A DNA stretch of 64,000 nt from an uncultured Bacilli bacterium (GCA_910577505.1 CAJTLN010000003.1:124001-188000), one strand, 5' to 3'; shown: positions 44,322 to 53,701, counted from the first letter of the stretch. The notes: generated by a model from the sequence alone, not told the origin. A program made the numbers and translations.

Positions 44322-46410
44322 TATTATCCTCTCTTTTCTTGTTTAATTTTTTTATATCTTCAGGAGGATTTTCATCAGGTGTTTCTTCTTTTAACATTGC
44401 TTCTAATTGCATCTGATTTGAAACAAATTTTTTAGCAAGCAATAGTTGTTGTTTTGTAAGTTTACCTATAGTAAAGTAACCTAGAGGCTTTTTTGAATCA
44501 CTTTTTCTTTTTGCTGTTAGCCAGTCTGGCTCTTTTCCTAAAATATTTTTTTCTAAAGATCGGCTATCCCAGATATTTTGATTTAATTCTAGAAAAGTAA
44601 ATAAATCTTTTATTTCGACATAAGAATAAAATGTTAAATTGCTTATATATCTAGTTTTAGTTTTTAATCCTAAAGCTACCCAACCAATATTTACTGTATT
44701 AGCACTTACATTAAATAATTCACAAATAGCAGGTAATCTTATCCCATCATAGTTATTTTCTATTTGAGCTCCTAATCCAAGCTGATTGGCTTTATTTTTT
44801 AATGATGAAACTGTTCTGTTTAGTTTTTTGGCTATTTTGTCAATTGATATACTTCCCCATAAATCAGATAATATTTCCTCTTCTTCGGGCGTCCAAAATT
44901 TTTTATCTCCATATGCTGCTGTTAAACCTAAACGTTTAATTTTAATATAAATTGAATCTTCTGTACGATTCATAAGTTTAGCAATTTCTTTAGGATCTTT
45001 TTTATCCACTTCAACATATTGCTTTAGGATACTAATATCTTTTTTGGTCCATGGTTGACGATCCATGATAATTGAAATGCTTAGTTTTTTTGCTTTGGTT
45101 TTTATAGAAGAAGCTGTTCTTTCAAGTTCAAAAACTAGTTCACTTAATTTCATTGTTTTAGATAATTCTATCAATTTTTTTACATCATCGTCTGTCCATT
45201 CACGAGATTCTGTTTTTATTAACTCAATATTTAACATTTTGGCATGTTTAGAAATCGTATTATCTTTTTTTCGCATTATTTTGCATATTTCTAAAATAGA
45301 TTTCTTTTGACTAGCTAGTTCTTTTAATTTAATATCATCTTCTTTAGTCCAGATACTATCTTCATAATCTTGATTTTTTTTAGCATTGATACCTAATCTT
45401 TTCAATTGTTTACGGACAGAAGCAACAGAGCTATTTACTTCATCTGCTATTTCTGTTATAGTCATGGTTTCGGCTAATTTTGCAAGTTTGGCATTTAGTT
45501 CTTCAGTCCAATGAACTTTTTCATCGATTAAAGTTATACAATTTCTAGAAGCGACAGTTTGAATAGCTTCATTTGTTGTTTTATATTTTTTGGCAAGTTC
45601 AGTAATAGTTTTTGTTTTAGCAAGTTGTCTTAGTTCCTCTATCTTTTCATCTGTCCATTTTTGATATGGATTGTTTCCTAATCTTGGCAGATTCATTATA
45701 TTAGCTTGAGTTTGAACCATTGCTCTTGTAACTCCTAAAGTTCTTGCCATATCAGTCACTGGTATTTTGCCCCAGTTATCTTTTATAAATTTTAGTTCTT
45801 CTTCTGTGTATTTTCTTTCTAAAGTAATATATTCTAGATTCATTTTTCGAGCTTTTGTTGCAACAGCACCTTCTGTTCTATTAAGTAATTTAGCAATTGA
45901 TCTGATATAGTACTTTGGAGCAAGTTCTCTTAATATATTTTCTTCCTCTTTAGTCCAGCGATTAGTTTGATATGGTAGATTTAATTCTTCTATTTTATCC
46001 ATAATTTGGTGATAATCAACTTCTAGATAGGTCATAATTTTAGCTAAACTCATTTTATTTAGGTTATCAATTAAATAATTAACTTTCCACTTTTTCCATA
46101 TTGGTCTTTTAAAGATTAAAGTAATTCCTAATTCGCGGGCTTTTTTATTGACTTCATTTACTGGACGATTTAACTTCTTAGCAATTGTCCTATTTAGATA
46201 TTTTGATGAAGTAAGTCTTAAAAAGTCTATCTCCTCATCTGTCCAACGACGTGCTGTTTTATAAGTAACTTCGAAACCTAATATTTCTGCTCTTCTTTGA
46301 ACAGTAGAAATTGAACACTTAAGGACTTTAGCCATTTGTGAGAAAGATATTTTGCCAAAATTCTCTGTTATATATTTATCTTCTTCTTTAGTCCAATTCC
46401 TTATATTCAT
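44305..46410 (-). CDS. Tandem Myb/SANT-like repeat protein (11 repeats)
   Basis: 701 residues, about 11 repeats of 47-55 residues: NWTKEEDKYI, RWTDEEIDFL, IWKKWKVNYL, RWTKEEENIL, KYTEEELKFI, KWTDEKIEEL, HWTEELNAKL, IWTKEDDIKL, EWTDDDVKKL, PWTKKDISIL, FWTPEEEEIL. The third helix of each varies (for example STVQRRAEIL, NEVNKKAREL, GAVATKARKM, SSIKTKAKKL), as expected if repeats read different bases. It shares the C-terminal module NQNIWDSR with LGKEPDWLTAKR with the downstream paralogue. First gene of the operon; GGTGAT before the ATG; a perfect-arm 32-bp palindrome overlaps its promoter. Confidence 0.85.
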   Translation of the reverse strand: MNIRNWTKEEDKYITENFGKISFSQMAKVLKCSISTVQRRAEILGFEVTYKTARRWTDEEIDFLRLTSSKYLNRTIAKKLNRPVNEVNKKARELGITLIFKRPIWKKWKVNYLIDNLNKMSLAKIMTYLEVDYHQIMDKIEELNLPYQTNRWTKEEENILRELAPKYYIRSIAKLLNRTEGAVATKARKMNLEYITLERKYTEEELKFIKDNWGKIPVTDMARTLGVTRAMVQTQANIMNLPRLGNNPYQKWTDEKIEELRQLAKTKTITELAKKYKTTNEAIQTVASRNCITLIDEKVHWTEELNAKLAKLAETMTITEIADEVNSSVASVRKQLKRLGINAKKNQDYEDSIWTKEDDIKLKELASQKKSILEICKIMRKKDNTISKHAKMLNIELIKTESREWTDDDVKKLIELSKTMKLSELVFELERTASSIKTKAKKLSISIIMDRQPWTKKDISILKQYVEVDKKDPKEIAKLMNRTEDSIYIKIKRLGLTAAYGDKKFWTPEEEEILSDLWGSISIDKIAKKLNRTVSSLKNKANQLGLGAQIENNYDGIRLPAICELFNVSANTVNIGWVALGLKTKTRYISNLTFYSYVEIKDLFTFLELNQNIWDSRSLEKNILGKEPDWLTAKRKSDSKKPLGYFTIGKLTKQQLLLAKKFVSNQMQLEAMLKEETPDENPPEDIKKLNKKREDNNEAKV

Positions 46411-46431
46411 AATATCACCGAGTTTCTTTTT

Positions 46432-46463
46432 ATTTAGATAATATTATACTATATTATCTAAAT
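46432..46463 (-). promoter_or_regulatory. Palindromic operator over the promoter of the Myb-array operon
   Basis: Perfect 13-bp arms ATTTAGATAATAT (46432-46444) and ATATTATCTAAAT (46451-46463) flank a 6-bp centre. The minus-strand -10 TATAAT lies at the centre, with TTGCAA about 19 bases upstream. It is not followed by a T run, so it is not a terminator. An autoregulatory site is likely. Confidence 0.65.
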
Positions 46464-46470
46464 TTTTTTG

Positions 46471-46495
46471 CAAAAAAAAAGTTCTGTAGAACTCT
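46471..46495 (-). terminator. Intrinsic terminator of the 46497-47554 gene
   Basis: Stem AGTTC/GAACT, 4-base loop, nine T on the minus strand. Confidence 0.75.
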
Positions 46496-46496
46496 T

Positions 46497-47554
46497 TTAT
46501 TGTTGAAATAATTTCGCTTTTTCGTCAAAAACTTCTATTACTTGACCATCTGCTATATCATAATTTATATTTTTCTGTTCTACCTTTGAATTGGCAATTA
46601 TTCTTTCAAGCTCTGCTTTGATTTTAGGATAATTAATTCTTCCAATAAAACATTTCATTAATGATATAAATATACTAATTTTATCATTGTCGTAAGGTAT
46701 TGATAGATTATTGCTTATTTTGATTAATATATTTTTAATAGTTTCTTCGATTGTTTCATTACTTAAATTGCCTTTCCAAATTTGACTTTCACTTGATATA
46801 GATAGAACAGGCAATGTTTCTAAATCTATAATATATGACTTTTTAAAATATCCTTTTTCTTGACTATTATGATAAAAATCCACTTTTTCTTTAAAAGTCT
46901 CATCTCTTTTAAATACATTCACAGCATTAAATGGTCCATTATATTTTTTTAATGATTCAGCATTTCTTATGTATTCTAAAAGTGCAATATCTTCATCAGA
47001 TATAGGAGGTTGATGATATATATCAATATCGCAATCTTCATCTTTAATACTAATTCCTGTAATCTGTAGTTTTCTATATCCTGTTTAAATTCTCTCATAG
47101 TAAGTTCAATATAATCTAATTTATTTACCATTGTACCGTTTTCTGATGTTGAAGTACGACATTTACCACTATATAAATGACTTTTTTTGGTGATTTCTTT
47201 AAATCCATCTTGATCAGGTATATAAATTATTTCAGTTTCAACTTTAAAGTGTTGAGACCAATCTGGATTAGTTGATATAAGCTCACTAAAATATGCTACT
47301 TTTAGATTTCCTTCTCTTGTTATTGATATTGTATAAGGAGAGTCTCCTATTACTCCATTTGATGATACAATTTTATCGTCATAGAAATATGTATTGTTTT
47401 CTTCTCCTAAATTTATGTATCTAGAAAATAGAATCTTAATAAATATGGAATAATTGCAAAAGCAAGAATTCAAGCCATACTTATTAATAAAAATATCTTG
47501 CATTACTTTTAGCTTGTCGACATCTTTAGGATTATTTATATTATTTTTTTTCAT
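46497..47554 (-). pseudogene. Unknown protein, split by a one-base frameshift
   Basis: Two reading frames (47554-46976 and 46922-46497) join into one protein of about 352 residues if one base is restored at 47070-47073. On the minus strand GAAAAC would be GAAAAAC, turning DIENYRLQ into DIEKLQITGISIKDED. The second frame is then open without a stop through SDEDIALLEYIRNAESLKKY into the downstream part. The protein is soluble, mixed alpha/beta, with no family recognised. It keeps a strong promoter (TTGACA-17-TAAAAT), Shine-Dalgarno AAAGGGTG and terminator, so the break is recent, a sequencing error, or phase variation. The tract is only four A, short for slippage. Confidence 0.75.
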
Positions 47555-47577
47555 ACATTCACCCTTTTTGCTGTTTT

Positions 47578-47606
47578 ATTTTACAGGCATTAATATGTCA
47601 TGTCAA
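47578..47606 (-). promoter_or_regulatory. Promoter of the frameshifted gene
   Basis: Minus strand TTGACA (47606-47601), 17 bases, TAAAAT (47583-47578). Confidence 0.8.
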
Positions 47607-47614
47607 TTTTAGCA

Positions 47615-47641
47615 AGAAAAAAGAACTTATTACTAAGCTCT
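47615..47641 (-). terminator. Intrinsic terminator of rpmG-efp
   Basis: Minus-strand stem GAGCTTA/TAAGTTC (one G-U pair), 4-base loop, T run; it overlaps the efp end. Confidence 0.75.
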
Positions 47642-48199
47642 GCTTGAATACTTTCCGTCTAGAGTAGAAACAATAATTCTTTCTCCTTGACTTATAAATA
47701 ATGGAACTTTAACAACATAACCATTTTCAAGAGTTGCATCTTTTTGAGCATTATTAGTTGTATTACCTTTAACAGCTTCAGTAGTTTCTACTACTTCATA
47801 TTCAACTTTTTCTGGTAATGTAACACCAATAATTTCTCCTTGATAAAAATCTATTTGAACTTCCATATTTTCTTTTAAGAATTTCTTTTCGTCAGCTAAT
47901 TTATCTTCAGTGATTTCAGTTTGTTCATATGTTTCATTATCCATGAACACATATCCTGTTCCACTGTTATAAAGATATGACATTTTTTTCTTATCAACAT
48001 GTGCTTTTTCGACTTTAACACTACTATTAATAGTTTCTTCGATAATAGCACCTGTTCTTAGGTTACGCATTTTAACCTTCATGAAAGCAGCGCCTTTACC
48101 AGGCTTAACATGTAAGAAGCTTTGTACTAGATATAGTTTACCATCATAAATGATAGTCATTCCATTTTTTATATCATTAATATTGATTAAGCCATTCAT
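47633..48199 (-). CDS. efp: Translation elongation factor P
   Basis: 188 residues with the three EF-P domains. N-terminal KOW-like ININDIKNGMTIIYDG, the modifiable-loop Lys in VKPGKGAAFM, FMDNETYEQTEI, and C-terminal GYVVKVPLFISQGERIIVSTLDGKY. EF-P relieves ribosome stalling at proline runs. An insert-like run VKGNTTNNAQKD precedes the last domain signature, slightly different from the usual VKGDTA. It follows rpmG by 17 bases. Confidence 0.97.
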   Translation of the reverse strand: MNGLININDIKNGMTIIYDGKLYLVQSFLHVKPGKGAAFMKVKMRNLRTGAIIEETINSSVKVEKAHVDKKKMSYLYNSGTGYVFMDNETYEQTEITEDKLADEKKFLKENMEVQIDFYQGEIIGVTLPEKVEYEVVETTEAVKGNTTNNAQKDATLENGYVVKVPLFISQGERIIVSTLDGKYSSRA

Positions 48200-48216
48200 T
48201 TTTACACCTTCTTATA

Positions 48217-48381
48217 TTATTTTTTCTCTTTATGAACAGTTTGTTTATTACACCATTTACAAAATTTATTAAGTTCTAGTTTTTCTGTTGTATTCTTTTT
48301 GTTTTTTATTGTAACATAGTTTTCATGTTTACATTCTGTACAAACTAGAGTAATTCTTGGTCTTGTTTCATTTTTTGCCAT
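48217..48381 (-). CDS. rpmG: 50S ribosomal protein L33 (zinc-binding form)
   Basis: 54 residues starting [14 protein letters not shown] and ending HKEKK. CTEC and CKWC are the two CxxC zinc knuckles of the C+ form of bL33, and [18 protein letters not shown] is typical. Shine-Dalgarno AAAGGAGGG. It heads a two-gene operon with efp. Its promoter lies inside the 3' end of the PBP gene. Confidence 0.95.
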   Translation of the reverse strand: MAKNETRPRITLVCTECKHENYVTIKNKKNTTEKLELNKFCKWCNKQTVHKEKK

Positions 48382-48411
48382 GATACTGCCCTCCTTTTTT
48401 AATCCGTACCT

Positions 48412-48439
48412 ATTGTATCATATTTTTTTCAATTTTCAA
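48412..48439 (-). promoter_or_regulatory. Promoter of rpmG-efp
   Basis: Minus strand TTGAAA (48439-48434), 16 bases, TACAAT (48417-48412) with upstream TG. Overlaps the end of the PBP gene. Confidence 0.65.
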
Positions 48440-50321
48440 ACACTATTTTACTCACAGATGCAGAAATATAACGGTTTATTGGAGCTATATAGGTGTCTTT
48501 ATCATTATTATATGAAATATTAGGACTTATAACGACAATTGAGTACTTAGGATTTGTGTATGGAGCAAACATTGCATACGTTTGATTTATTGTAGTTACG
48601 TTTTTAGAATATACTACTTCTGATGTTCCTGTTTTACCAGCTGGTTCATATAATTTATTGGTATATCCTCTTCCCGTTCCGTTATATAAAACTTCTTTAA
48701 AACCTTCGATAATGCGAGGAAAATTAGAGTTTTCAACTTTATTTAAAAGATTTGGTTCATACGTATATATAGTTTCATCATTATTTTTTACTTCTTTTAG
48801 ATAATGAAGAGAATATCGATTACCTGATGTTGCTATGGTATTTATATAGTTAGTTAATTGAAGAGGTGTATATGTATCATATTGACCGATACTTAGATTA
48901 AGTAAAAGGTCTGCAGCAATTGTACTTCCCCTAATACCTGTAGATTCATTTTCTAAATCAATCCCCGTAGAAGTACCTAAACCAAACGACTCAAAAGTAG
49001 TTCTATATATATTAAAATGATCTTCTGTAACATTTAATTTCATGTTGGGATGATATTTACTTCCCGTTAGTTTGATTGCTGTCATGAACTGGTAATAATT
49101 GCTTGATGTCTTTAATGCTGTTATATCATCGATATAACCTAGTCTTTTAAAAGAGCATTTTGTAGGAACTTGATATAATTTTACGCAAGAATCGTTTATT
49201 TTATTACCAATATTGATTAAGTTATTTTGATACCCTACTGTATGAGATGCTCCTTTTATTATTGATCCTACGGTAAAAGATGATGTTAGAATATTTGTGG
49301 TTACATCATGAAAGCTATCTTTTACTCTACTTATTCCTGTACTTGCTATTATTTCTCCTGTATTTGGATTGCTAACTATAACATATGATGTATTATAATA
49401 TTGAGTATTTTTCATGGTTGAAGCTTTGATTAAATTTTCTTTAATTACTTCATTTATTTTTAATTGTAAATCGATATCAATGCTAAGGTATATATCATTA
49501 CCTGGAATGGCTTCTGCAAGTAAAGTAAGTGAATTATCATCATTTACTTTGTATTTTGCTTTTTCTCCTTTTAAATAATTATCATATTGTTTTTCTAAAT
49601 AACTTAATCCAACACTATCATTTAGAGTGTAGCCATTATTCAAGTAGTATTCTTTGTTTTCTAAAGATATATCTCCAACTTTACCATATATATCATTCAT
49701 CGTATCATATAGATATATTCTTTTTGTTGTATATTCACAAGTTAAGCCATTAATGTTAAGACTATTAACATTAGCACATATTTCATCATTTACATCACTT
49801 TTTATTATTTTACTATCTGTTAAATAACCTTTGTTTAATAAATAATATAAATGAATTTTTTTACTTTCATCTTCATTAAAATCAAGATGTTTTTCTATGC
49901 GCTCTAATTTTATGTTTTCTAATTTTTTAGAAGTTATTTTACGGTGATTAAATAGTTCTTTTTCATCTTCTGTTAAAAGGTAATCTGTATCGTAAAATTT
50001 TAAAAAATACTTTTTTTGTTCTTCAAGCGATGATTGTTCTATGTCAGGAATTATATTATATAAAATATCAGCAACTTCTCTTGTATCAATTCCGTCTAAT
50101 TTGTGAAATACTATTGTATTTATTCCAATATTGTCTACTAATACTTTGCCATTACGGTCAAATATTCGACCACGTGGAGCATTTAGGCCATAAACAATTT
50201 TATTAGTTGAACTTAAATATTTTTCATAATAAAAATCGTGCTTATATATAGATATATAAACATATCTACAAGTAATAATACTGATTAGAATTATTAATAA
50301 AGAAACATATACTTTTTTCAT
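48429..50321 (-). CDS. Class B penicillin-binding protein (PBP2-like, elongation type)
   Basis: About 630 residues. Membrane anchor (about 4-24), dimerisation domain with NAPRGRIFDRNGKVL, and transpeptidase with SxxK in TVGSIIKG, SxN in TSSNYYQF and KTGT in AGKTGTSEV. No PASTA domain, unlike the ftsI product. The frame is open to 50363, but MKKVYVSL at 50321 has AGGTGA at good spacing and is preferred. Probably the elongation transpeptidase; the rod-complex genes are not in the window. Confidence 0.92.
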   Translation of the reverse strand: MKKVYVSLLIILISIITCRYVYISIYKHDFYYEKYLSSTNKIVYGLNAPRGRIFDRNGKVLVDNIGINTIVFHKLDGIDTREVADILYNIIPDIEQSSLEEQKKYFLKFYDTDYLLTEDEKELFNHRKITSKKLENIKLERIEKHLDFNEDESKKIHLYYLLNKGYLTDSKIIKSDVNDEICANVNSLNINGLTCEYTTKRIYLYDTMNDIYGKVGDISLENKEYYLNNGYTLNDSVGLSYLEKQYDNYLKGEKAKYKVNDDNSLTLLAEAIPGNDIYLSIDIDLQLKINEVIKENLIKASTMKNTQYYNTSYVIVSNPNTGEIIASTGISRVKDSFHDVTTNILTSSFTVGSIIKGASHTVGYQNNLINIGNKINDSCVKLYQVPTKCSFKRLGYIDDITALKTSSNYYQFMTAIKLTGSKYHPNMKLNVTEDHFNIYRTTFESFGLGTSTGIDLENESTGIRGSTIAADLLLNLSIGQYDTYTPLQLTNYINTIATSGNRYSLHYLKEVKNNDETIYTYEPNLLNKVENSNFPRIIEGFKEVLYNGTGRGYTNKLYEPAGKTGTSEVVYSKNVTTINQTYAMFAPYTNPKYSIVVISPNISYNNDKDTYIAPINRYISASVSKIVFEN

Positions 50322-50384
50322 ATTTTCACCTATTATTAGTATTAAAAATATTTTTTTATTCATACAATATTTATAGGTGATTAT

Positions 50385-50648
50385 ATGTTTGTTTTAATAG
50401 AAAGGTATATGAATAACTTAACAATTCATGATTTAAATAATTTAGCGATAACTAAAGGAATTGCTCTTAGTCCTGAGGAACTCTCTTTCTCTTATAATTT
50501 TGTAAAAAAGAATTGGAAGACTGTTTTATCTAATTATAGTCTATTTGATGTAGATAAATATAAAGATAACTTCAGTGAAGAAAATTTCTTTAAGATAAAG
50601 CAGCTTATAAAAGAATATACAATTAAATATGGAAGTTATTTAAAATAA
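50385..50648 (+). CDS. DUF2624-like small protein (YqfT type)
   Basis: 87 residues, helical: LTIHDLNNLAITKGIALSPEELSF and FFKIKQLIKEY match the pattern of Bacillus YqfT/DUF2624, whose gene sits beside nfo in Bacillus; nfo is 1.5 kb away here. AGGTGATT precedes the ATG. Divergent from the PBP with only 63 bases between. Function unknown in the family. Confidence 0.7.
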   Translation: MFVLIERYMNNLTIHDLNNLAITKGIALSPEELSFSYNFVKKNWKTVLSNYSLFDVDKYKDNFSEENFFKIKQLIKEYTIKYGSYLK

Positions 50649-50677
50649 AAAAAGCATTGTTTCGGTGCTTTTTTTAT
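50647..50677. terminator. Bidirectional terminator
   Basis: Arms AAAAAAAGCA and TGCTTTTTTT around a 9-base loop between the converging DUF2624-like gene and rarA. Confidence 0.8.
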
Positions 50678-51990
50678 AAATTCTTTTTTATTGATTCAAT
50701 TTTTTTCAATTCTTCTTTTATACCTGCCTCTTTACCAATATTAGATGGATGATAATATTTTTTTCCTACTAATTCGTCTGGAAGGCATTGCATATTAGTT
50801 ATTTTATTCGTTGTATTATGAGCATATTGGTAATTGGCACCAAAACCTAGTTCACCATCAAGTTTGGTAACAGCATTGCGTAAATTTAAAGGCACTTTTA
50901 TATAAGCAGTTTTTCGGGCATCTATTTTGACAGTTTCATAAGCTTCATATAAAGAGTTTGATTTAGGCGAAACACTTAGATATACTACTGCTTGAGCAAG
51001 ATTAACGTTGCATTCTGGCATTCCTAAATAATGAGCAGCTTCATAAGCACTTATTGCTTGCGTAAGGGCTGTTGGATTAGCAAGACCAACATCTTCAGAA
51101 GCGAATCTTATTAACCTTCGAGCTACGTATAGTGGATTCTCACCAGCTTCTAACATCCTAGCTAAATAATATAAAGCTGCGTCAGGATCACTATTGCGCA
51201 TCGATTTATGAAGAGCAGAAATTAAATTATAGTGTTCTTCGCCATCTTTATCATAAAGAAACATTTTATTGCTAAGCGTATTTTCGATTATTTTTTTATT
51301 TATTAACTTTTTATTTTGCTTTATTGGTGTTATATTTAGTATATTTTCTAATGTATTTAAGGAGTTTCGGGCATCTCCATTACTTAGGTCTGCTATTATG
51401 CTTAATGATTCGTCGTCAGCAGATATTTTTATTGCATTTTCATTATTTTCAAGAGATATTGCTCTTTTTAATATAGAAATAATGTTTTCTTTGGTTAGGC
51501 TATTTAACACATAAACTTTACTTCTTGATAGTAAGGCCGAATTAACTTCAAAAGAGGGATTTTCTGTTGTTGCACCAATAAGAATAATGTCTCCTGATTC
51601 AACGTATGGTAAAAAAGCGTCTTGTTGAGCTTTATTAAATCGATGAATTTCATCGACAAAAAGAATAGTTTTCTTACCAGTGCTTTTATTAAAATCTGCT
51701 TCTTCTATTATTTCTTTAATATCTTTGACGCCTGAAGTTACAGCGCTTAATTGTTTAAAAACTGAGTTGGTTTTTTGGGCAATAATTTTGGCTAGCGTTG
51801 TTTTTCCTACTCCAGGCGGGCCCCAAAAGATCATTGAAGTTATACAATCTTGTTCAATCATTTGACGTAATGGTGCATTTTTTCCTACTACATCTTCTTG
51901 CCCAACAAAATCATCTAGTGTTTCAGGACGCATTCTTTCAGCTAGGGGCTTGTAAATATTATTTTCTTCAGTGTCAAATAAATTTCTCAT
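50674..51990 (-). CDS. rarA: Replication-associated recombination protein A (RarA/MgsA)
   Basis: 438 residues. Start [33 protein letters not shown], Walker [11 protein letters not shown], Walker [13 protein letters not shown], sensor [12 protein letters not shown], and C-terminal tetramer region [18 protein letters not shown] clamp-loader-like AAA+ ATPase acting at stalled forks. The open frame reaches 52095, but the ATG at 51990 has AAAGGAG upstream and matches the family start. Confidence 0.96.
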   Translation of the reverse strand: MRNLFDTEENNIYKPLAERMRPETLDDFVGQEDVVGKNAPLRQMIEQDCITSMIFWGPPGVGKTTLAKIIAQKTNSVFKQLSAVTSGVKDIKEIIEEADFNKSTGKKTILFVDEIHRFNKAQQDAFLPYVESGDIILIGATTENPSFEVNSALLSRSKVYVLNSLTKENIISILKRAISLENNENAIKISADDESLSIIADLSNGDARNSLNTLENILNITPIKQNKKLINKKIIENTLSNKMFLYDKDGEEHYNLISALHKSMRNSDPDAALYYLARMLEAGENPLYVARRLIRFASEDVGLANPTALTQAISAYEAAHYLGMPECNVNLAQAVVYLSVSPKSNSLYEAYETVKIDARKTAYIKVPLNLRNAVTKLDGELGFGANYQYAHNTTNKITNMQCLPDELVGKKYYHPSNIGKEAGIKEELKKIESIKKNL

Positions 51991-52020
51991 TTTATTTTCT
52001 CCTTTTTTATTTCCACTATT

Positions 52021-52050
52021 ATTATACTTTATAATACATTTGTTCGTCAA
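52021..52050 (-). promoter_or_regulatory. Promoter of rarA
   Basis: Minus strand TTGACG (52050-52045), 18 bases, TATAAT (52026-52021). Confidence 0.75.
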
Positions 52051-52057
52051 TACATCT

Positions 52058-52084
52058 TTAAAAAAACTAGCTTTTACTAGTTTA
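52058..52084 (-). terminator. Intrinsic terminator of nfo
   Basis: Stem AAACTAG/CTAGTTT, 6-base loop, seven T on the minus strand. Confidence 0.8.
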
Positions 52085-52109
52085 TTCACAGTCATAGCAC
52101 TAACAAGAT

Positions 52110-53024
52110 TCAGTATTTTTTATATTCTTCTCTTATATCGTTCAAGAAATTTGAATTAAATTCTTTTTTGCGAATCATTTCTATTTCATATTTATAAGGT
52201 GGATATAAACGTTCTTTGGAATCATCTGTATCACCAATATATGGAGTTTCTAGTATTTTTGAAACTTTTTCTAGCTTTTCATGATAGATAATATTTATTA
52301 AGGTATCAAATCCGATATTTCCTATTCCAATATTGGCATGACGATCTTTATGTGACCCAAGTGTGTTTTTAGAATCATTGACATGAACACATCCTATTTT
52401 ATCAACACCTATTTTTTCATCAAATTCACTTAAATATCCATTGAAATCTGTTATGTCATAACCGCCATCAAATATGTGACAAGTATCTATACAAACTCCT
52501 ATTTGTTCTTTTTTTTCTATTTTATCAATAATATATTTTAATTCATCTGTAGTGCATCCACATTCAGTTCCCTTACCTGCCATTGTTTCTAATAATATTT
52601 GACAATTTGTAGTTCCATCTAAAATAAGATTTAAGGCTTCTACAATATTATTTAATCCTTCTTCTTTTGAGATTCCAATGGCGTTTCCTGGATGAAGAAC
52701 CATTTTAGTAATTCCCATTTCATCACATCTTTTTAATTCGTTGCGAATAAAATCAATGCTAAATTTATATTTATCTGGATCCTTTTTGCTGCCCAAGTTT
52801 ACAATGTAAGGAGCATGACAAACGACATTTTTAATATCAATGTTATTTTCTAACATAACTTCTTGAGCTTTAATTGTCATTTCATTATTTATTGATTTTC
52901 TTATTGTATTTGTTGGAGCACCTGTATAGAACATAAAAGTAGTAGCTTTATAGCTTAGTGCTTCTTCAAGAGCTCCTAAAATTTGTTTTGTACCGAAAGA
53001 TACATGACTTCCTATTATTAACAT
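52110..53024 (-). CDS. nfo: Endonuclease IV
   Basis: 304 residues. GSHVSFG, HAPYIVNLGS, LHPGNA, LLETMAGKGTECG, CIDTCHIFDGGYD and HVNDSKN supply the trinuclear-zinc ligands. It cuts DNA 5' of abasic sites in base-excision repair. A GTG 12 bases upstream is in frame but belongs to the Shine-Dalgarno GGTGAT; the ATG at 53024 matches the family start. Confidence 0.96.
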   Translation of the reverse strand: MLIIGSHVSFGTKQILGALEEALSYKATTFMFYTGAPTNTIRKSINNEMTIKAQEVMLENNIDIKNVVCHAPYIVNLGSKKDPDKYKFSIDFIRNELKRCDEMGITKMVLHPGNAIGISKEEGLNNIVEALNLILDGTTNCQILLETMAGKGTECGCTTDELKYIIDKIEKKEQIGVCIDTCHIFDGGYDITDFNGYLSEFDEKIGVDKIGCVHVNDSKNTLGSHKDRHANIGIGNIGFDTLINIIYHEKLEKVSKILETPYIGDTDDSKERLYPPYKYEIEMIRKKEFNSNFLNDIREEYKKY

Positions 53025-53040
53025 TTTTATCACCAAAATT

Positions 53041-53076
53041 AGTATAACAAAAAAGAAAAGATTATTCTATCTTTTC
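53041..53076 (-). promoter_or_regulatory. Terminator running into the nfo promoter
   Basis: Stem GAAAAGAT (53055-53062) with ATCTTTTC (53069-53076) and a T run end the pilin-like gene; the minus strand then reads TGTTATACT (53049-53041), an extended -10 for nfo. The same 19-base stretch occurs upstream of parE. Confidence 0.65.
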
Positions 53077-53655
53077 GTCTATACATTTTGCTTCATATCT
53101 TTTTAATGAAGAGCCATCAGAGTTACCAGTTCCACCTTTTTCACTATTTGTCCCTGTAAAAGATGTTTTTACTTTGGCAGTAAATGAATCTTTATTATAA
53201 GAAGTAATACCATTTTTTATTGTTAAGTCTTCTAGTCTTTCTGAATCATATCCATCTATGACATATTTTTTATTTGTCATCCATACACTGTATTTATATT
53301 GATTATTTGGAGATTCTTCAATAACAATATATCCATCCCAATCTTTATATTCCTTAGTTAAAAAGTCATTTTCTTTTAAACCATTAATAGTAATACACAT
53401 TCCTTTTGTTTGACCATCACTACCTGTTACTATGTATTCTGTATTATTAGTCATTTTAAATGAAGCATATGAATTTTTGGCTAGTGATGTTAAGTATATA
53501 GTGTCATCTTTGAAATTTTTAATATTTTGATTTCTTGTTGTTACTGAAAATACTGTTATACCAGCAACAATTACAAGAGCTACCATTACTATCATAAATA
53601 AAATTTCTATATTTGAAAATGTTAATTTTTCTTTTGTCTTATCCATTTTTACCAT
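53062..53655 (-). CDS. Type IV pseudopilin-like protein
   Basis: 197 residues. LTFSNIEILFMIVMVALVIVAG resembles a prepilin N-terminus: Phe, three residues, then Glu at the fifth position of a long hydrophobic helix. The residue before the Phe is Thr, not the usual Gly, so a prepilin peptidase may not cut it. A globular part with a Cys pair (KGMCITI, AKCIDE) follows and could form a disulfide. No pilus assembly genes are nearby. Start may also be the ATG at 53646. Confidence 0.6.
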   Translation of the reverse strand: MVKMDKTKEKLTFSNIEILFMIVMVALVIVAGITVFSVTTRNQNIKNFKDDTIYLTSLAKNSYASFKMTNNTEYIVTGSDGQTKGMCITINGLKENDFLTKEYKDWDGYIVIEESPNNQYKYSVWMTNKKYVIDGYDSERLEDLTIKNGITSYNKDSFTAKVKTSFTGTNSEKGGTGNSDGSSLKRYEAKCIDEKIE

Positions 53656-53701
53656 CTTTTCTATATTATTATTTTAATATAAATACAAATAAAATACAAT
53701 A

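Noticed and set aside
41943..46410. Myb-array genes as part of a prophage or transposon
   Set aside because: The C-terminal module recalls phage-type proteins, but no integrase, capsid, terminase or attachment repeat is nearby and codon use looks like the neighbours.
46432..46463. Palindrome as a terminator
   Set aside because: No T run on either side long enough, and a separate strong terminator lies just beyond; it overlaps a promoter.
51991..52095. N-terminal extension of RarA
   Set aside because: It would read through the rarA promoter; the family start is at 51990.
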